Both the position numbers and the translations under genes were made by a program. A stretch of DNA of 64,000 nt from Enterococcus mundtii (GTDB taxonomy: Bacteria > Bacillota > Bacilli > Lactobacillales > Enterococcaceae), in the NCBI RefSeq assembly GCF_002813755.1, contig NZ_CP018061.1, forward strand, positions 297,001 through 361,000, in the 5' to 3' direction. The notes beneath the pieces were generated by a model. That model ran no database searches. It was not told where the DNA came from and saw nothing but the letters and a program-made list of their open reading frames with translations. Positions 9,767-18,586 of the stretch are shown here, piece by piece. Each line of letters starts with the position of its first letter. Position 1 is the first letter of the stretch.

Positions 9767-9805
9767 CAAAGCAGCTGAACCTAGATAGCTGCCTTGGTTT
9801 TTTTT
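9767..9805 (+). terminator. terminator of the aro operon
   Basis: CAAAGCAGCT pairs with AGCTGCCTTG across a 10-base loop, followed by a run of T. It starts 3 bases after the pheA stop. Confidence 0.85.
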
Positions 9806-9830
9806 GAATAATTTTTCTATATTTGCTTTT

Positions 9831-9885
9831 ACACGTATAGCACGTGTTTTTTATTTTTTTCACGTGTTACACGTGTTAGTATAGA
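9831..9885 (+). promoter_or_regulatory. operator/promoter of the hicAB module
   Basis: Contains ACACGTAT, CACGTGT and a pair CACGTGTTACACGTGTT, i.e. repeated ACACGTG half-sites, followed by TATAGA as a possible -10. HicB antitoxins repress their own promoters through such repeats. The site assignment is inferred. Confidence 0.55.
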
Positions 9886-9907
9886 TATGTCAGGAGGTAT
9901 TGTAACA

Positions 9908-10090
9908 ATGCCAATGACATAACAGGAAATGGTCAAACTCTTGATTTCCATAAGTGGGTTAAAAGTTAAAGGTGGAAAAGGTTCTCATATAAAAGTGAAA
10001 CTACCAGGAGTAAATCGACCAATTATTGTTCCTTCCAAGCTACCTAAAGGGACAGAACATGCGATACTGAGGCAGGCAGGGTTAAAATAG
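9908..10090 (+). pseudogene. hicA: hicA toxin gene interrupted by TAA at codon 5
   Basis: The 61-codon frame reads M-P-M-T, then TAA (9920-9922), then a normal HicA sequence (QEMVKLL..., KGGKGSHIKVKLPG, KGTEHAILRQAGLK). The catalytic His in GSH is kept. Homologues usually have Gln at the stop position, so a CAA to TAA change is the simplest history. GGAGG lies well placed before the original ATG at 9908. An internal ATG at 9929 could give a 53-residue product, but AGGAA abuts it directly, so translation should be poor. HicA is an mRNA-cleaving toxin; here it is probably not made. Confidence 0.82.
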
Positions 10091-10124
10091 CTTTGTTCCT
10101 GCTTCTTGAGAGAGGAGGAGGATC

Positions 10125-10580
10125 ATGCTTATTTCATATCCGGCATTATTCTATTCAGAAACAAGTGAAGGCTATGACTCGGGATTTTCTGTTTTCTTTC
10201 CAGATTTTCCGGAGATGGCTGGTACAAGCGGATCTGACATTCCTGAAGCGCTCGAAAATGCCTCTGATTACTTAGGTATTCTTTTGGCGGCTGAGATAGA
10301 AGAAGACCGAACATTACCTGAACCATCTCTTATCAGTTCATTGTCACTTATAGAAAATAACCCTTTTAAAAGTGACTCTGAGTTCATATTAGAATATGAT
10401 GCTGAAAAATCATTTATTTCAATGGTCTCTGTAGATCTAACAGAATATTTAGGCACAGAGGAACCTGTAAAAAAGACGTTAACGATCCCAAAATGGGCAG
10501 ATAAGTTAGGTAAAGAAATGCATCTAAATTTTTCAAAGACATTGACTGAAGCCATTGTTCGTGAAAAACTAGGTGCTTAA
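10125..10580 (+). CDS. hicB: HicB family antitoxin
   Basis: Antitoxin and autorepressor of the HicA toxin, 151 residues. The N-terminal HicB fold (SYPALFYSETSEGYDSGFSV, FPDFPEMAGTSGSDIPEALENA) occupies roughly residues 4-60 and should bind the toxin. A C-terminal DNA-binding segment (IPKWADKLGKEMHLNFSKTL) is of the ribbon-helix-helix or HTH type used by long HicB proteins. GAGGAGGAGG lies just before the ATG, and the gene begins 34 bases after hicA. The antitoxin is intact although the toxin is broken, the expected survivor of a decaying module. It may still repress its own promoter. Confidence 0.88.
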   Translation: MLISYPALFYSETSEGYDSGFSVFFPDFPEMAGTSGSDIPEALENASDYLGILLAAEIEEDRTLPEPSLISSLSLIENNPFKSDSEFILEYDAEKSFISMVSVDLTEYLGTEEPVKKTLTIPKWADKLGKEMHLNFSKTLTEAIVREKLGA

Positions 10581-10704
10581 CTTTAAAAGAGAAACTATCA
10601 TCTTTCTTTTAAATAAAATAGGTTATAAATCATAAACAGATGATTTGCACACTTTTCTGAAATCCTTTAGGCTAGAATCAAGCGATAAGAAAGGAAGAGG
10701 AAAA

Positions 10705-11214
10705 ATGGCAAAAAAAATTGCAGCAATCGTAACTGATTTAGTCGAAGATATTGAGTTGACTTCACCAAAAGAAGCATTGGAAAATGCGGGGAATGAAGTG
10801 ACAACGATTGGTTTTGAAGCAAACCAAACGATCAAAGGCAAAAAAGGTGGCGAGTTCACGATCGATCGCAGCATTGATGAAGTTTCTCCTGAAGATTTCG
10901 ATGCGCTCTTGATCCCTGGAGGATTCTCACCGGATCAATTACGTAAGGATCAACGTTTTGTTGATTTCGTTACTTACTTCTTGAAAAATGACCAACCGTT
11001 ATTTGCTATCTGTCATGGCCCACAATTGTTTATCCAAACCGGTCTAACAGAAGGTAGAACAATGACTGCTTACGATACTGTTCGTCCAGATGTGGCTTAC
11101 GCTGGCGCCAATGTCAAAGATGAAGCAGTGGTGATCGATAATCAATTAGTTACTAGCCGTACACCAGATGACTTGCCTGAATTCAACAAAGCAATTGTTG
11201 AGATCTTGGGTTAA
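10705..11214 (+). CDS. PfpI/DJ-1 family intracellular protease or amidase
   Basis: A protein of about 169 residues with the class I glutamine amidotransferase-like fold. The nucleophile Cys lies in FAICHGPQL (near residue 103), and the acidic partner region DALLIPGGFSPDQLR precedes it. Related proteins are general-stress chaperones, deglycases or peptidases; the substrate cannot be told. The ATG at 10705 has GGAAGAGG just upstream, whereas the longer frame has no site. It forms a single-gene unit: a strong terminator follows at 11287. Confidence 0.88.
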   Translation: MAKKIAAIVTDLVEDIELTSPKEALENAGNEVTTIGFEANQTIKGKKGGEFTIDRSIDEVSPEDFDALLIPGGFSPDQLRKDQRFVDFVTYFLKNDQPLFAICHGPQLFIQTGLTEGRTMTAYDTVRPDVAYAGANVKDEAVVIDNQLVTSRTPDDLPEFNKAIVEILG

Positions 11215-11286
11215 ACGACTGAACACTTTGTAGCGTTGCAAGTCAAAATAGTGATACGAGGAATAAAGAATTTTAGAATGATTTGG

Positions 11287-11323
11287 GACAGAAAGAATGC
11301 AAATACATTCTTTCTGTCTTTTT
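11287..11323 (+). terminator. terminator after the PfpI gene
   Basis: A perfect 13-base stem GACAGAAAGAATG / CATTCTTTCTGTC with a 6-base loop and five T. Confidence 0.92.
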
Positions 11324-11420
11324 AACTGAAAAAGAAATTTATAATTAAAATAAGATGCAACTAATCAACAGCTGATTTTTAAATTTTTTCAAAATTATTT
11401 AACCTAGATTCAAAATCATG

Positions 11421-11471
11421 ATTCAATAAAATATGCGCCTGAGTTTGATTGTTTGCCAAGCCCAGACGCAT
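11421..11471 (-). terminator. terminator of galM-galK
   Basis: On the minus strand ATGCGTCTGGG pairs with CTCAGGCGCAT (two G-U pairs) and is followed by ATTTTATTG. It begins 15 bases after the galK stop. The T-run is weak. Confidence 0.6.
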
Positions 11472-11485
11472 GTTTCTGTTTTTAA

Positions 11486-12652
11486 CTAAATTTTCGTCGT
11501 ACCGCTTCCGATATGTGCTACATAAAACTCTGGCTCATATCCTACAACCTCTAAATAACGTGCATGGACATTTTCTTTAAAGGCGGGGATTTCCTCTTCT
11601 TTGACTAGAGCGATGGCACAGCCACCAAATCCTGCGCCTGTCATTCGTGCGCCTAATACACCAGGTTGCGCTTGTGCGGCATCTACAAGTGTATCTAATT
11701 CGATGCCTGTGACTTCGTAATCATGACGGAGTGAGTAATGAGAATCATTCAATAATAGACCGAAAGCTTCTAAGTTTCCTTGCTCTAATTCAGCTTTTGC
11801 TTTTAATGTTCGTTGATTTTCAGTGACGGCGTGACGTGCGCGACGGATCAAGGTATCATCGCCAATCAAGTCCGTATTCGCTTCGAAAGTCGCTTCATCT
11901 AATTCGCCTAAAGCTTTGATGTCCAGCTTCGTTTGTAGACGTTTCAAGGCTTCTTCACATTCGCTGCGACGTTCATTATATTTTGATTCCGCTAATTCAC
12001 GTCGTTTATTCGTGTTCATGATAACCACGGCGTAGCCATCTAATTTAACTGGGACCATTTCATAGTGTAATGTATTCGTATCTAGCAAGATGGCATGGTC
12101 GATTTCTCCAAAACCGATCGCAAATTGATCCATGATCCCTGAATTGACACCAATGAATTCATTTTCTACTTTTTTTCCAGTTTGAACGAGTGTCAAGCGA
12201 TCGATCGCTAAATCAAACAAATCTTCCAGAACAACCCCCACTAATAATTCTAACGAAGCACTGCTAGAAAGTCCGGCACCATTAGGGATCGTTCCTTCAA
12301 TCACCAATTCAAAACCGCTCTCGATGGTATAGCCAGCTTCTTTTAGTTTCAAGATCATTCCTTTGACATAATTTGCCCAGTTGTCTTTTTTATCAAATGT
12401 CAGGTCATCAAGCGTGAATTCGATCACGCCGATTTCCTCAAAGTTTGTTGAGTAAACTAATACTTTGTTGTCTTCTCGACGTGCAGCAACGCCGTAAGTG
12501 CCATAAGTGATTGATGCAGGAAAAACGTGTCCACCGTTGTAGTCCGTGTGTTCACCGATCAAGTTGATTCGCCCAGGTGAAAAATAGTTTGTTGTTGGTT
12601 TTTCACCAAATAATTCATTGAATTTCGTTGTTAAATGTGCTGTTTTATTCAT
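11486..12652 (-). CDS. galK: galactokinase
   Basis: Phosphorylates alpha-D-galactose, the entry step of the Leloir pathway. The protein has 388 residues of the GHMP kinase family. It shows [20 protein letters not shown] near the N-terminus, the ATP-binding [13 protein letters not shown], the catalytic Asp region [13 protein letters not shown], and [13 protein letters not shown] near the C-terminus. The start overlaps the galM stop by four bases (ATGA), with GAGAGGA upstream inside galM. Transferase (galT) and epimerase (galE) genes are not in the window. Confidence 0.96.
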   Translation of the reverse strand: MNKTAHLTTKFNELFGEKPTTNYFSPGRINLIGEHTDYNGGHVFPASITYGTYGVAARREDNKVLVYSTNFEEIGVIEFTLDDLTFDKKDNWANYVKGMILKLKEAGYTIESGFELVIEGTIPNGAGLSSSASLELLVGVVLEDLFDLAIDRLTLVQTGKKVENEFIGVNSGIMDQFAIGFGEIDHAILLDTNTLHYEMVPVKLDGYAVVIMNTNKRRELAESKYNERRSECEEALKRLQTKLDIKALGELDEATFEANTDLIGDDTLIRRARHAVTENQRTLKAKAELEQGNLEAFGLLLNDSHYSLRHDYEVTGIELDTLVDAAQAQPGVLGARMTGAGFGGCAIALVKEEEIPAFKENVHARYLEVVGYEPEFYVAHIGSGTTKI

Positions 12653-13689
12653 CTGTCTTGTTCCTCTCTTGCTTCAAGTTTGAATTCTGTAATCGTCTCA
12701 AATGGTGTTTCCGGTACCAAAGATATGTCGCCGAAAGAAGGGTAACGTTCTGCTCCTGGAGCGATTTGTGTTTCAAAAGTGATGCCGCCATGGTTCGCTA
12801 AACGTTGCCCGCGCATTTCAGGTGTATCTTCCCCAAAGTTGGCAGTGAAAATGACGATACTCGATGCATCCGTCCTGACACTGACTTTGATTGTTTCATC
12901 TGGACTTAAAAGAGAAGCGGCCGTTTTATCTAAGCCTGTGTCCTTTAAGAAGAACGGATGATCGATTCCATCAAATAATTCTTTTTGTGGAAAGTCACTG
13001 GTGAAAACAGTCGTTAGTTTTGTTGGTGTTTGAAAATCAAACGGTGTTCCAGTCACTTCTATTTGTTCACCTGTCGGAATGCTATCTGGTCGTAAAGCAG
13101 CAAAGGTTTGACTGTTGACCCACAAAGTATGGTCATCGATTGGTTGCGTCACATCACCACTCAAGTTGAAATAAACATGATTGGTTGGGTTGAATAGTGT
13201 CAATTGATCACTGACTGCTTTCGTTGTGACACGCCAAATATTATCTTCTGTAAGGGTATAGCGAACTTCTACGGATAAATTCCCTGGAAAACCACGCTCT
13301 TTGTCGGGACTAGTCGTGGTAAAGACCACAGTGGCTTCTTGTTCGCCATCAATGATTTCGTATTGCCAGATTTTTTCTTCAAAACTTGGCGTACTGCCAT
13401 GTAAGGAGTGACCAGTTGCAGGATCGACAGGTAGTTGATACGTCTGGCCGTCGAGGGTGAATTTGCCTGCATCGATCCGCCCAGCAGTTCGTCCGATCGT
13501 TGCTCCGATAAAGGCATCTTTTTCGAGATACTCTTCTGCTGAATCAAAACCTAGAATCAACTCTCTACCCATGAATGTCAAACTGACGATCCGTGCGCCT
13601 AAATCGGTAACAGCGAGGGTCGTACCCTGTTGATTGGTTAAAGTAATCAAATGTGCAGATTGTCCAAATGTTTTTTTAGTAATGTCCAT
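12649..13689 (-). CDS. galM: aldose 1-epimerase (mutarotase)
   Basis: Interconverts beta- and alpha-galactose so that galactokinase can use it. The protein has 346 residues with the galactose-mutarotase fold. Active-site segments are ATGHSLHG (first His), [12 protein letters not shown] (second His) and [12 protein letters not shown] (catalytic Glu). GAAAGGA precedes the ATG by 8 bases. It is the first gene of a two-gene operon with galK, facing the AraC-type regulator across a shared 227-base promoter region. Confidence 0.94.
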   Translation of the reverse strand: MDITKKTFGQSAHLITLTNQQGTTLAVTDLGARIVSLTFMGRELILGFDSAEEYLEKDAFIGATIGRTAGRIDAGKFTLDGQTYQLPVDPATGHSLHGSTPSFEEKIWQYEIIDGEQEATVVFTTTSPDKERGFPGNLSVEVRYTLTEDNIWRVTTKAVSDQLTLFNPTNHVYFNLSGDVTQPIDDHTLWVNSQTFAALRPDSIPTGEQIEVTGTPFDFQTPTKLTTVFTSDFPQKELFDGIDHPFFLKDTGLDKTAASLLSPDETIKVSVRTDASSIVIFTANFGEDTPEMRGQRLANHGGITFETQIAPGAERYPSFGDISLVPETPFETITEFKLEAREEQDR

Positions 13690-13728
13690 TTAAGTAGTCC
13701 TTTCTTGGTGCTGGATTAGTAGTTGGTG

Positions 13729-13796
13729 TAGGCGCAGTTTACGCCTAATCAAATTAACTATACCATTAAATGAAGCGTTTACAATGGGGCGTTTAC
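13729..13796 (-). promoter_or_regulatory. galM promoter with GTAAACGC repeats
   Basis: On the minus strand GTAAACGC occurs twice (13796-13789 and 13782-13775), with TTGTAA (inside the second copy) and TATAGT 16 bases later as -35/-10. A third partial copy (GTAAAC) lies in the palindrome TAGGCG-N7-CGCCTA at 13729-13747. The repeats could bind the divergent AraC protein. TGTAAACGCTT also resembles half of a CcpA cre site. Confidence 0.5.
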
Positions 13797-13860
13797 TGTT
13801 TTTACCATTCAATCATATCAAAGAAGAGCACTTGCTTGAATGTATTTCTGTGAGCAGTAT

Positions 13861-13889
13861 TTAACTTTTTGTTGCATCTATAGTAGAAT
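13861..13889 (+). promoter_or_regulatory. promoter of the araC-type regulator
   Basis: TTAACT, a 17-base spacer and TAGAAT, 27 bases before the ATG. Confidence 0.55.
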
Positions 13890-13916
13890 AAAGAAAATAC
13901 GAAAGAGGGTACGTCA

Positions 13917-14822
13917 ATGGAAAAAGCGATTTTTTTGAAAAAAGAACATCAATCCATCTCACAAGAACTATACTTTGACTTTTGCGGTTTTTCTAAAACA
14001 TTGCCCTTTCATTCATTTGGACCAGCTATTCGTCAAGATTATATTTTGCATATCGTGATGGAAGGAAAAGGAGTCTATCGCGTAAAAGATCAGCAATATC
14101 AATTAAAAAAAGGTGATCTTTTTTTGATTAGACCGGGTGATTCTACTTTTTATTTGGCGGATGGTGAAGATCCTTGGGTCTACTGTTGGATTTCCTTCGG
14201 TGGGGCAGTAGCCGATAAAATCATTCAACATTCTTTATTCAAAGATGATCAATACACGATGGTTTCTTCAGAAATTGCTAGATATGTGGAGATTATCTTG
14301 GCATGTATGAATTACTCGACAAAAAATCTAGTCGATGAGCTGCAATTAAATGCGTTGACGTATCAATTGCTCGCGCTCTTATTAGAAGATGGTGGCTATG
14401 TTCATTTAGGAGAACAAAAAAGTTATTCAGCCCTCGCTGTTGATGCGGTACAGTATATCGAAGAACATTACAGCGAGCGTTTGACTGTTGAGGAGATCGC
14501 AAAAAAATTATCCGTTAACCGAAGTCATCTCTCTCGTGTGTTCAAAAATCATATGGGGATCAGTATCAAAGAATATATGATTGGTGTTCGCATCAATCGG
14601 GCAGCGTTTCTCTTATCTCTGACGGAAGAATCCGTTGAAGCAATCGCTTATCAAGTCGGCTTCAATAGTTTGGTCGTATTTAGCCGCATGTTCAAGAAAT
14701 TCACTGGTGAGACGGCGACAAACTATCGTAGACGAATGAATAACGAAAAGATCAAAGGAGTTTCCGCAGAACAATTAAAAAAGCAATTAGAAGAACAAGC
14801 CATCATTTCTTGGGCGACCTAA
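13917..14822 (+). CDS. AraC family transcriptional regulator (cupin sensor)
   Basis: A protein of 301 residues. The N-terminal cupin-like sensor domain (about 25-105) contains QYQLKKGDLFLIRPGDSTFY. The C-terminal double helix-turn-helix (about 185-285) contains LTVEEIAKKLSVNRSHLSRVF and VEAIAYQVGFNSLVVFSRMF. It is divergent from galM-galK, whose promoter carries repeats suited to an AraC activator, so control of galactose use is the likely role; raffinose- or melibiose-type regulators have the same shape. AGAGGG precedes the ATG. Confidence 0.88.
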   Translation: MEKAIFLKKEHQSISQELYFDFCGFSKTLPFHSFGPAIRQDYILHIVMEGKGVYRVKDQQYQLKKGDLFLIRPGDSTFYLADGEDPWVYCWISFGGAVADKIIQHSLFKDDQYTMVSSEIARYVEIILACMNYSTKNLVDELQLNALTYQLLALLLEDGGYVHLGEQKSYSALAVDAVQYIEEHYSERLTVEEIAKKLSVNRSHLSRVFKNHMGISIKEYMIGVRINRAAFLLSLTEESVEAIAYQVGFNSLVVFSRMFKKFTGETATNYRRRMNNEKIKGVSAEQLKKQLEEQAIISWAT

Positions 14823-14890
14823 GACATAAAGGCATTGTTGACTGGGTTTTTCTTGGGATATGCTAGACTAGAAAACGGGAGGAAAAAGCT

Positions 14891-15568
14891 ATGAAAACAT
14901 TGATTATTGTCAGCCATCCGACAATTGACACATCGTTGAACCAACAGTTTTTTAAAGAAGCATCCAGCCAGCTATCGACTACTTGGCATCATCTAGAAGC
15001 TTGTTATCCAGATGGGGAAATTGATCTTCAAGCAGAACTTGCTTTATTGAAAGAGCATGACCGGATCATCTTCCAATTTCCTTTCTATTGGTATAGCGCG
15101 CCAGCCCATTTGAAAATGTGGCAAGACCAAGTGTTAGAAGCGGCAACAGCAGTCTTATCAGGTAAAGAATTAGGGATCGTCTTAACAACCGGCGTGAGTG
15201 AAAAAGAATACCAAGCAGGTGGGAAAGAAGAGTATACGATCTCGGAGTATTTGCGTCCGTATCAACGAATTGCCCATAAATTCCAGATGACCTTTTTGCC
15301 TCCGTTTGTTTTAGCACAGTTCATGTACTTAACTCAAGAACAACGGTTTGAACGCCTGATCAGTTATCAGCAATATCTCACATTAGTCGAAAAACCTTCA
15401 CTGATCAATCGGATCGATTGGTTTATCGAACGATTTGCACAAAATGAACGCATCAAGGAAAAAGCACCGATGAAGCAGCAGATGATCGAAACGATGTTAG
15501 AAGAAGCCAAAGAAAATATTGAAGATCTGACATTTATACTACAAGAGATGAAAGGAAAGACCTTATAA
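14891..15568 (+). CDS. NAD(P)H-dependent oxidoreductase, flavodoxin-like fold
   Basis: A protein of 225 residues in the quinone reductase/modulator-of-drug-activity family. It shows the FMN-binding start TLIIVSHPTIDTSLNQQF, the conserved IIFQFPFYWYSAPAHLKMWQDQVL and the glycine-rich LGIVLTTGVSEKEYQAGG. It likely reduces quinones or azo-type compounds with NAD(P)H in the cytoplasm. GGGAGG precedes the ATG. Its stop shares one base with the next small gene (TAATG), so the two are translationally coupled. Confidence 0.88.
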   Translation: MKTLIIVSHPTIDTSLNQQFFKEASSQLSTTWHHLEACYPDGEIDLQAELALLKEHDRIIFQFPFYWYSAPAHLKMWQDQVLEAATAVLSGKELGIVLTTGVSEKEYQAGGKEEYTISEYLRPYQRIAHKFQMTFLPPFVLAQFMYLTQEQRFERLISYQQYLTLVEKPSLINRIDWFIERFAQNERIKEKAPMKQQMIETMLEEAKENIEDLTFILQEMKGKTL

Positions 15569-15735
15569 TGGATCAATGGTTGACAGAACAATTAGCCGAA
15601 TTGAGTACGCAAGCGGATTATGAGGGCAAAGCCTTACTTCATGAAATGTCACGCTTATTTGTCGAAATCAATGAACGGATCGAGCAGTTGCAAGGAGAAA
15701 TCGATGGAGAATCTTGGAATCATCAAAAATGGTGA
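15568..15735 (+). CDS. small helical protein coupled to the oxidoreductase
   Basis: A 55-residue ORF starting in the overlap TAATG with the preceding gene: MDQWLTEQLAELSTQADYEG at the start and NERIEQLQGEIDGESWNHQK near the end. It is acidic, has no hydrophobic segment and is predicted to be a helical hairpin or coiled coil. The composition is coding-like and the one-base overlap is typical of real operon pairs. The function is unknown; it may be a partner of the oxidoreductase. Confidence 0.7.
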   Translation: MDQWLTEQLAELSTQADYEGKALLHEMSRLFVEINERIEQLQGEIDGESWNHQKW

Positions 15736-15852
15736 TTTTTCTTCAGTAATAACATAATAAAAAATGTTCATAACGCTTATTATTTGCTACAATGGAACTA
15801 CAAGAAAGTTGGTAACGCTATTTTTTTACAGAAATAACAGGTGGTGAATGAA

Positions 15853-16752
15853 ATGAATGAAGAAAATGAACAGCGTGGCAATGTTCGATCAGCTCGAAGA
15901 CAACAACAGAAACAAGCATCACGCATGCGTATGATGAAAATCGGTGCCGCTGTTGCAGTAGTCTTACTACTGGTTGGTGCAGGTACTGGATTATATCTCC
16001 ATAGTAGAAACAATGCCAGTGAAAACTCGGTAGCAAAGACGAGTGAAACGACGCAATCGTCCACAGCTTCAACTACTGCTTCATCTGAAACTGAAGCAAC
16101 ACAAGAAAGCAGCGAAGCAACAGAACCTTCAGGAGCTATTTCTGAACAACTACAAGCAGTCGTTGCAGATTATTCGAAGAAAATCGAAGATAAAACCCCA
16201 GTGTTGATCGAAGAATACCAAGCAGAGATCCAAAACAATCAAGACGGTGTCAATGGTCTTTCGGTCATTGCCAACCGAAAAGCAAGAGAACTTCAAGCCT
16301 TGTCGGATGAAGGAATCAGTAAATTAAGAGGGATGTACCAAGATGCTTCCAACAAGGAGGATATCGACCTAGATACCATGATCAATCAGCTATCTGCAAG
16401 TTATACGGCGCAGGTCGCTCGGATCTCCGACATTTATCTGCGAACAAGTGCGGAACTTCAAGCAGCGACACCTAGTAGCGAATCTTCTTCGGAAGAGACG
16501 ACACCTTCGACGGAAGCGACACCAGAAACAACAGAAACGTCGGAGTCACAAGCCGATCAGTACACGGCACAGTCCACAGAAGATACGAGCAATCAAGCCA
16601 ATCAAGCAGCTACAACCGTTGTACGTGAAGGCGAAGGTCCAAATCAAATTGCGCAACGGACGGGTGTGCCAGTTGAGACGATCTTGTCCTTGAATGGCAT
16701 GACGATGGATGATTTCTTCTTTAACCCTGGTCAAGAATTACGTTTGAATTAG
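15853..16752 (+). CDS. membrane-anchored LysM domain protein
   Basis: A protein of about 299 residues. The start at 15853 is chosen because AGGTGGTGA lies 5 bases upstream. A short basic cytoplasmic tail is followed by one membrane segment (about 28-50, IGAAVAVVLLLVGAGTGLYL). A Ser/Thr/Glu-rich linker, a helical region (about 95-195), a second Thr/Ser/Glu-rich linker and a C-terminal LysM domain (about 255-299, VREGEGPNQIAQRTG...FFFNPGQELRLN) follow. It should sit in the membrane facing out and bind peptidoglycan. It has no catalytic domain, so a structural or regulatory wall role is likely. Confidence 0.85.
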   Translation: MNEENEQRGNVRSARRQQQKQASRMRMMKIGAAVAVVLLLVGAGTGLYLHSRNNASENSVAKTSETTQSSTASTTASSETEATQESSEATEPSGAISEQLQAVVADYSKKIEDKTPVLIEEYQAEIQNNQDGVNGLSVIANRKARELQALSDEGISKLRGMYQDASNKEDIDLDTMINQLSASYTAQVARISDIYLRTSAELQAATPSSESSSEETTPSTEATPETTETSESQADQYTAQSTEDTSNQANQAATTVVREGEGPNQIAQRTGVPVETILSLNGMTMDDFFFNPGQELRLN

Positions 16753-16796
16753 GAAGATCAAGAAGAAAGATTCAACTTCAATTGATTAGATGAAGT

Positions 16797-16836
16797 CACA
16801 AAAATGGTTCTTTTTGCCAATTTTTGTGGCTTTTTT
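16797..16836 (+). terminator. terminator after the LysM gene
   Basis: CACAAAAATGG pairs with CCAATTTTTGTG (one unpaired base) across a 9-base loop and is followed by GC and six T. Confidence 0.85.
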
Positions 16837-16941
16837 GTTCTAAATACGTTTCGTTCTCCACTGGCTCATCATGAGTGGGTTGTGATTGGTTGTTTTTTTG
16901 TTAAGATAAAGAAGTGAATGTAACCCGTAAAGGAGAAGATC

Positions 16942-17649
16942 ATGAAAAAACGAGAATTCATCGTCCAAGATTTATTGAGTAAGATCTATCAAGAAGAATT
17001 TAAAGATGGAAAATTACCGAATCAACGAAAACTAGCGGAAATCTATCATGTTTCTCGCTTTACGATCCAACAAGCGATCAAAAACCTGGAAGAAATCGGT
17101 ATTGTCCGTGTCGTTCAAGGATCAGGTATCTTTATCCATGAAAAATGGGTCAAAAATCCCTTGATCTTCAATTCTTTGACACGTACCCCTTATGATCGGA
17201 TCCATTCAAAAATGATCAGTTTAAACAAAGCACCAGCAACGGCGGATGAGCAAAAAATCTTTCAACTTGATGACGGCGCCGAAGTTTGGACATTTGAACG
17301 TATTCGAATCGTTGATTATAAAATCGAGCAGTTAGAAATGTCAAAAATGCCGGTAGCAATGTTTCCCGACTTATCCCAAGAAGTCATCGAACATTCCATC
17401 CAAAAGTACGTGGAACAAAAAGGCTATCGAATTTCTCACTATATCACGAGTTATGACCCAATCACGACTTCCAAAGAACAATCAAAAATATTGCTATGTA
17501 AACGCGGTACACCAGCCATGCAAATCACGAACCGAGCTATATTAGAAGATGGACAAGTCTATGAATACAGCAGTATCATTGCCATCGACTACTCTGTGAC
17601 TTACATCCGCCCCTTTGACCGTGAGATCCATCGTTCGAGGATTGATTGA
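16942..17649 (+). CDS. GntR family regulator with UTRA domain
   Basis: A protein of 235 residues. The winged helix is at the N-terminus (about 1-68; LPNQRKLAEIYHVSRFTIQQ, VVQGSGIFI). A UTRA ligand-binding domain (about 85-225) of the HutC subfamily follows. Such regulators usually sense phosphosugars and control nearby PTS or catabolic genes. The nearest candidates are the dehydratase and beta-glucoside PTS genes 1.4-3.6 kb downstream, now separated from it by the MazEF module. AAAGGAG lies 8 bases before the ATG. Confidence 0.88.
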   Translation: MKKREFIVQDLLSKIYQEEFKDGKLPNQRKLAEIYHVSRFTIQQAIKNLEEIGIVRVVQGSGIFIHEKWVKNPLIFNSLTRTPYDRIHSKMISLNKAPATADEQKIFQLDDGAEVWTFERIRIVDYKIEQLEMSKMPVAMFPDLSQEVIEHSIQKYVEQKGYRISHYITSYDPITTSKEQSKILLCKRGTPAMQITNRAILEDGQVYEYSSIIAIDYSVTYIRPFDREIHRSRID

Positions 17650-17758
17650 GGATTTGAGTAGTCTCAAAATAGCTTAAGGAAAAAACTTCTGTAAAAATGT
17701 AGCTTTTTTGAAAGTTAAGGAAGAAAACATTAAAGCGAATTAGTTGATAGTGATTGTG

Positions 17759-17804
17759 AAGAAAGCACTGATGAAGCGTAAAACGCAATCATCAGTGCTT
17801 TCTT
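17759..17804. terminator. bidirectional terminator between gntR and the membrane protein gene
   Basis: A perfect 16-base stem AAGAAAGCACTGATGA / TCATCAGTGCTTTCTT enclosing an inner GCG/CGC pairing. A- and T-rich flanks serve both converging genes. There is no long T-run. Confidence 0.7.
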
Positions 17805-17834
17805 ACAAATGCTTGATAAGTGAAGTAAGTTATA

Positions 17835-18143
17835 TTATTTATAATAGAAAATATAAAACACAAAAAAATAACTTACAATAAGTATGAACCAAATAAGTCT
17901 TTCAACTATTTGAGCTATTGTTGATTGATTGTATGTAAAAATGATACCAAATTTATAGTTCCTGTTACTGCGTATAAAAATACTCTGTAAACCTAGAGAG
18001 AGCATGATAAGTAACTTCATGATCAGATTCGATAGCTGATAGGATTGATCGTTAGTTGTTAGGAAAAAAGTATACAAAGTTAAAAGTTGTAACAACCAAA
18101 TAACTTGAACAAGTTTTCTCGCAGCTTGGGTTTTATTCGACAT
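17835..18143 (-). CDS. small integral membrane protein
   Basis: A protein of 102 residues and unknown family. Three to four hydrophobic helices are visible (LVQVIWLLQLLTLYTFFL, IMKLLIMLSLGLQSIFI, LIWFILIVSYFFVFYIFYY). The start is secure: AAGGAGG lies 10 bases upstream of the ATG. It is a single gene between two terminators and converges on gntR. AT content is higher than its neighbours, which hints at acquisition. No function can be assigned. Confidence 0.7.
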   Translation of the reverse strand: MSNKTQAARKLVQVIWLLQLLTLYTFFLTTNDQSYQLSNLIMKLLIMLSLGLQSIFIRSNRNYKFGIIFTYNQSTIAQIVERLIWFILIVSYFFVFYIFYYK

Positions 18144-18298
18144 AGATGTTTATCCTCCTTAAAATTATTATTGTGATTTAAGTTGATTATATGCCTTTTT
18201 TAAGTCAATATTCAATAAGTGTTTAATGAGAATGTGGCATTAAATAAAAGATTAAGAAGGTCTGAGAAACTCTATTGATTTATTTTTGTATTAGTATC

Positions 18299-18335
18299 TT
18301 TTACGTTATAAAATTAAATTTTACATAATAAAATT
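18299..18335 (+). promoter_or_regulatory. operator of the mazEF-like module
   Basis: Two 17-base direct repeats (18299-18315 and 18319-18335; TTTTACRTWATAAAATT, 15 of 17 identical) spaced 20 bases apart. The second lies in a palindrome AATTTTA-CATAA-TAAAATT with perfect 7-base arms. This is the expected binding site for an AbrB/MazE-type dimer just upstream of its own gene. Confidence 0.6.
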
Positions 18336-18355
18336 TGCTGTGTGAGGAGTGATAA

Positions 18356-18586
18356 ATGATGATTAATGTAAAAGCTCGTAAAGTAGGGAATTCTATCTCT
18401 ATTTCAATTCCTAAACAGTATCAGGTTAAAGCTGGATCAAAATATGTCGTATATAAATCTAAGAATGGAGGATTAATATTCACACCAAAAATAGAAAATC
18501 CATTTTTATTGGATGAACCATTTCAAAAGGATGAAGATGAGGGATGGCAAACAATAGCAAAAGAGGAGATTGGGAAAAATGTATGA
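18356..18586 (+). CDS. MazE/PemI-like antitoxin (AbrB family)
   Basis: A protein of 76 residues. The swapped-hairpin DNA-binding domain occupies about residues 2-50 (INVKARKVGNSISISIPKQY, VVYKSKNGGLIFTP). An acidic C-terminal tail (LLDEPFQKDEDEGWQTIAKE) should wrap the toxin. GAGGAG precedes the ATG, and the stop overlaps the toxin start by eight bases, the usual antitoxin-first order. The antitoxin is intact while its toxin gene is doubly broken. It probably represses the palindromic operator upstream. Confidence 0.82.
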   Translation: MMINVKARKVGNSISISIPKQYQVKAGSKYVVYKSKNGGLIFTPKIENPFLLDEPFQKDEDEGWQTIAKEEIGKNV

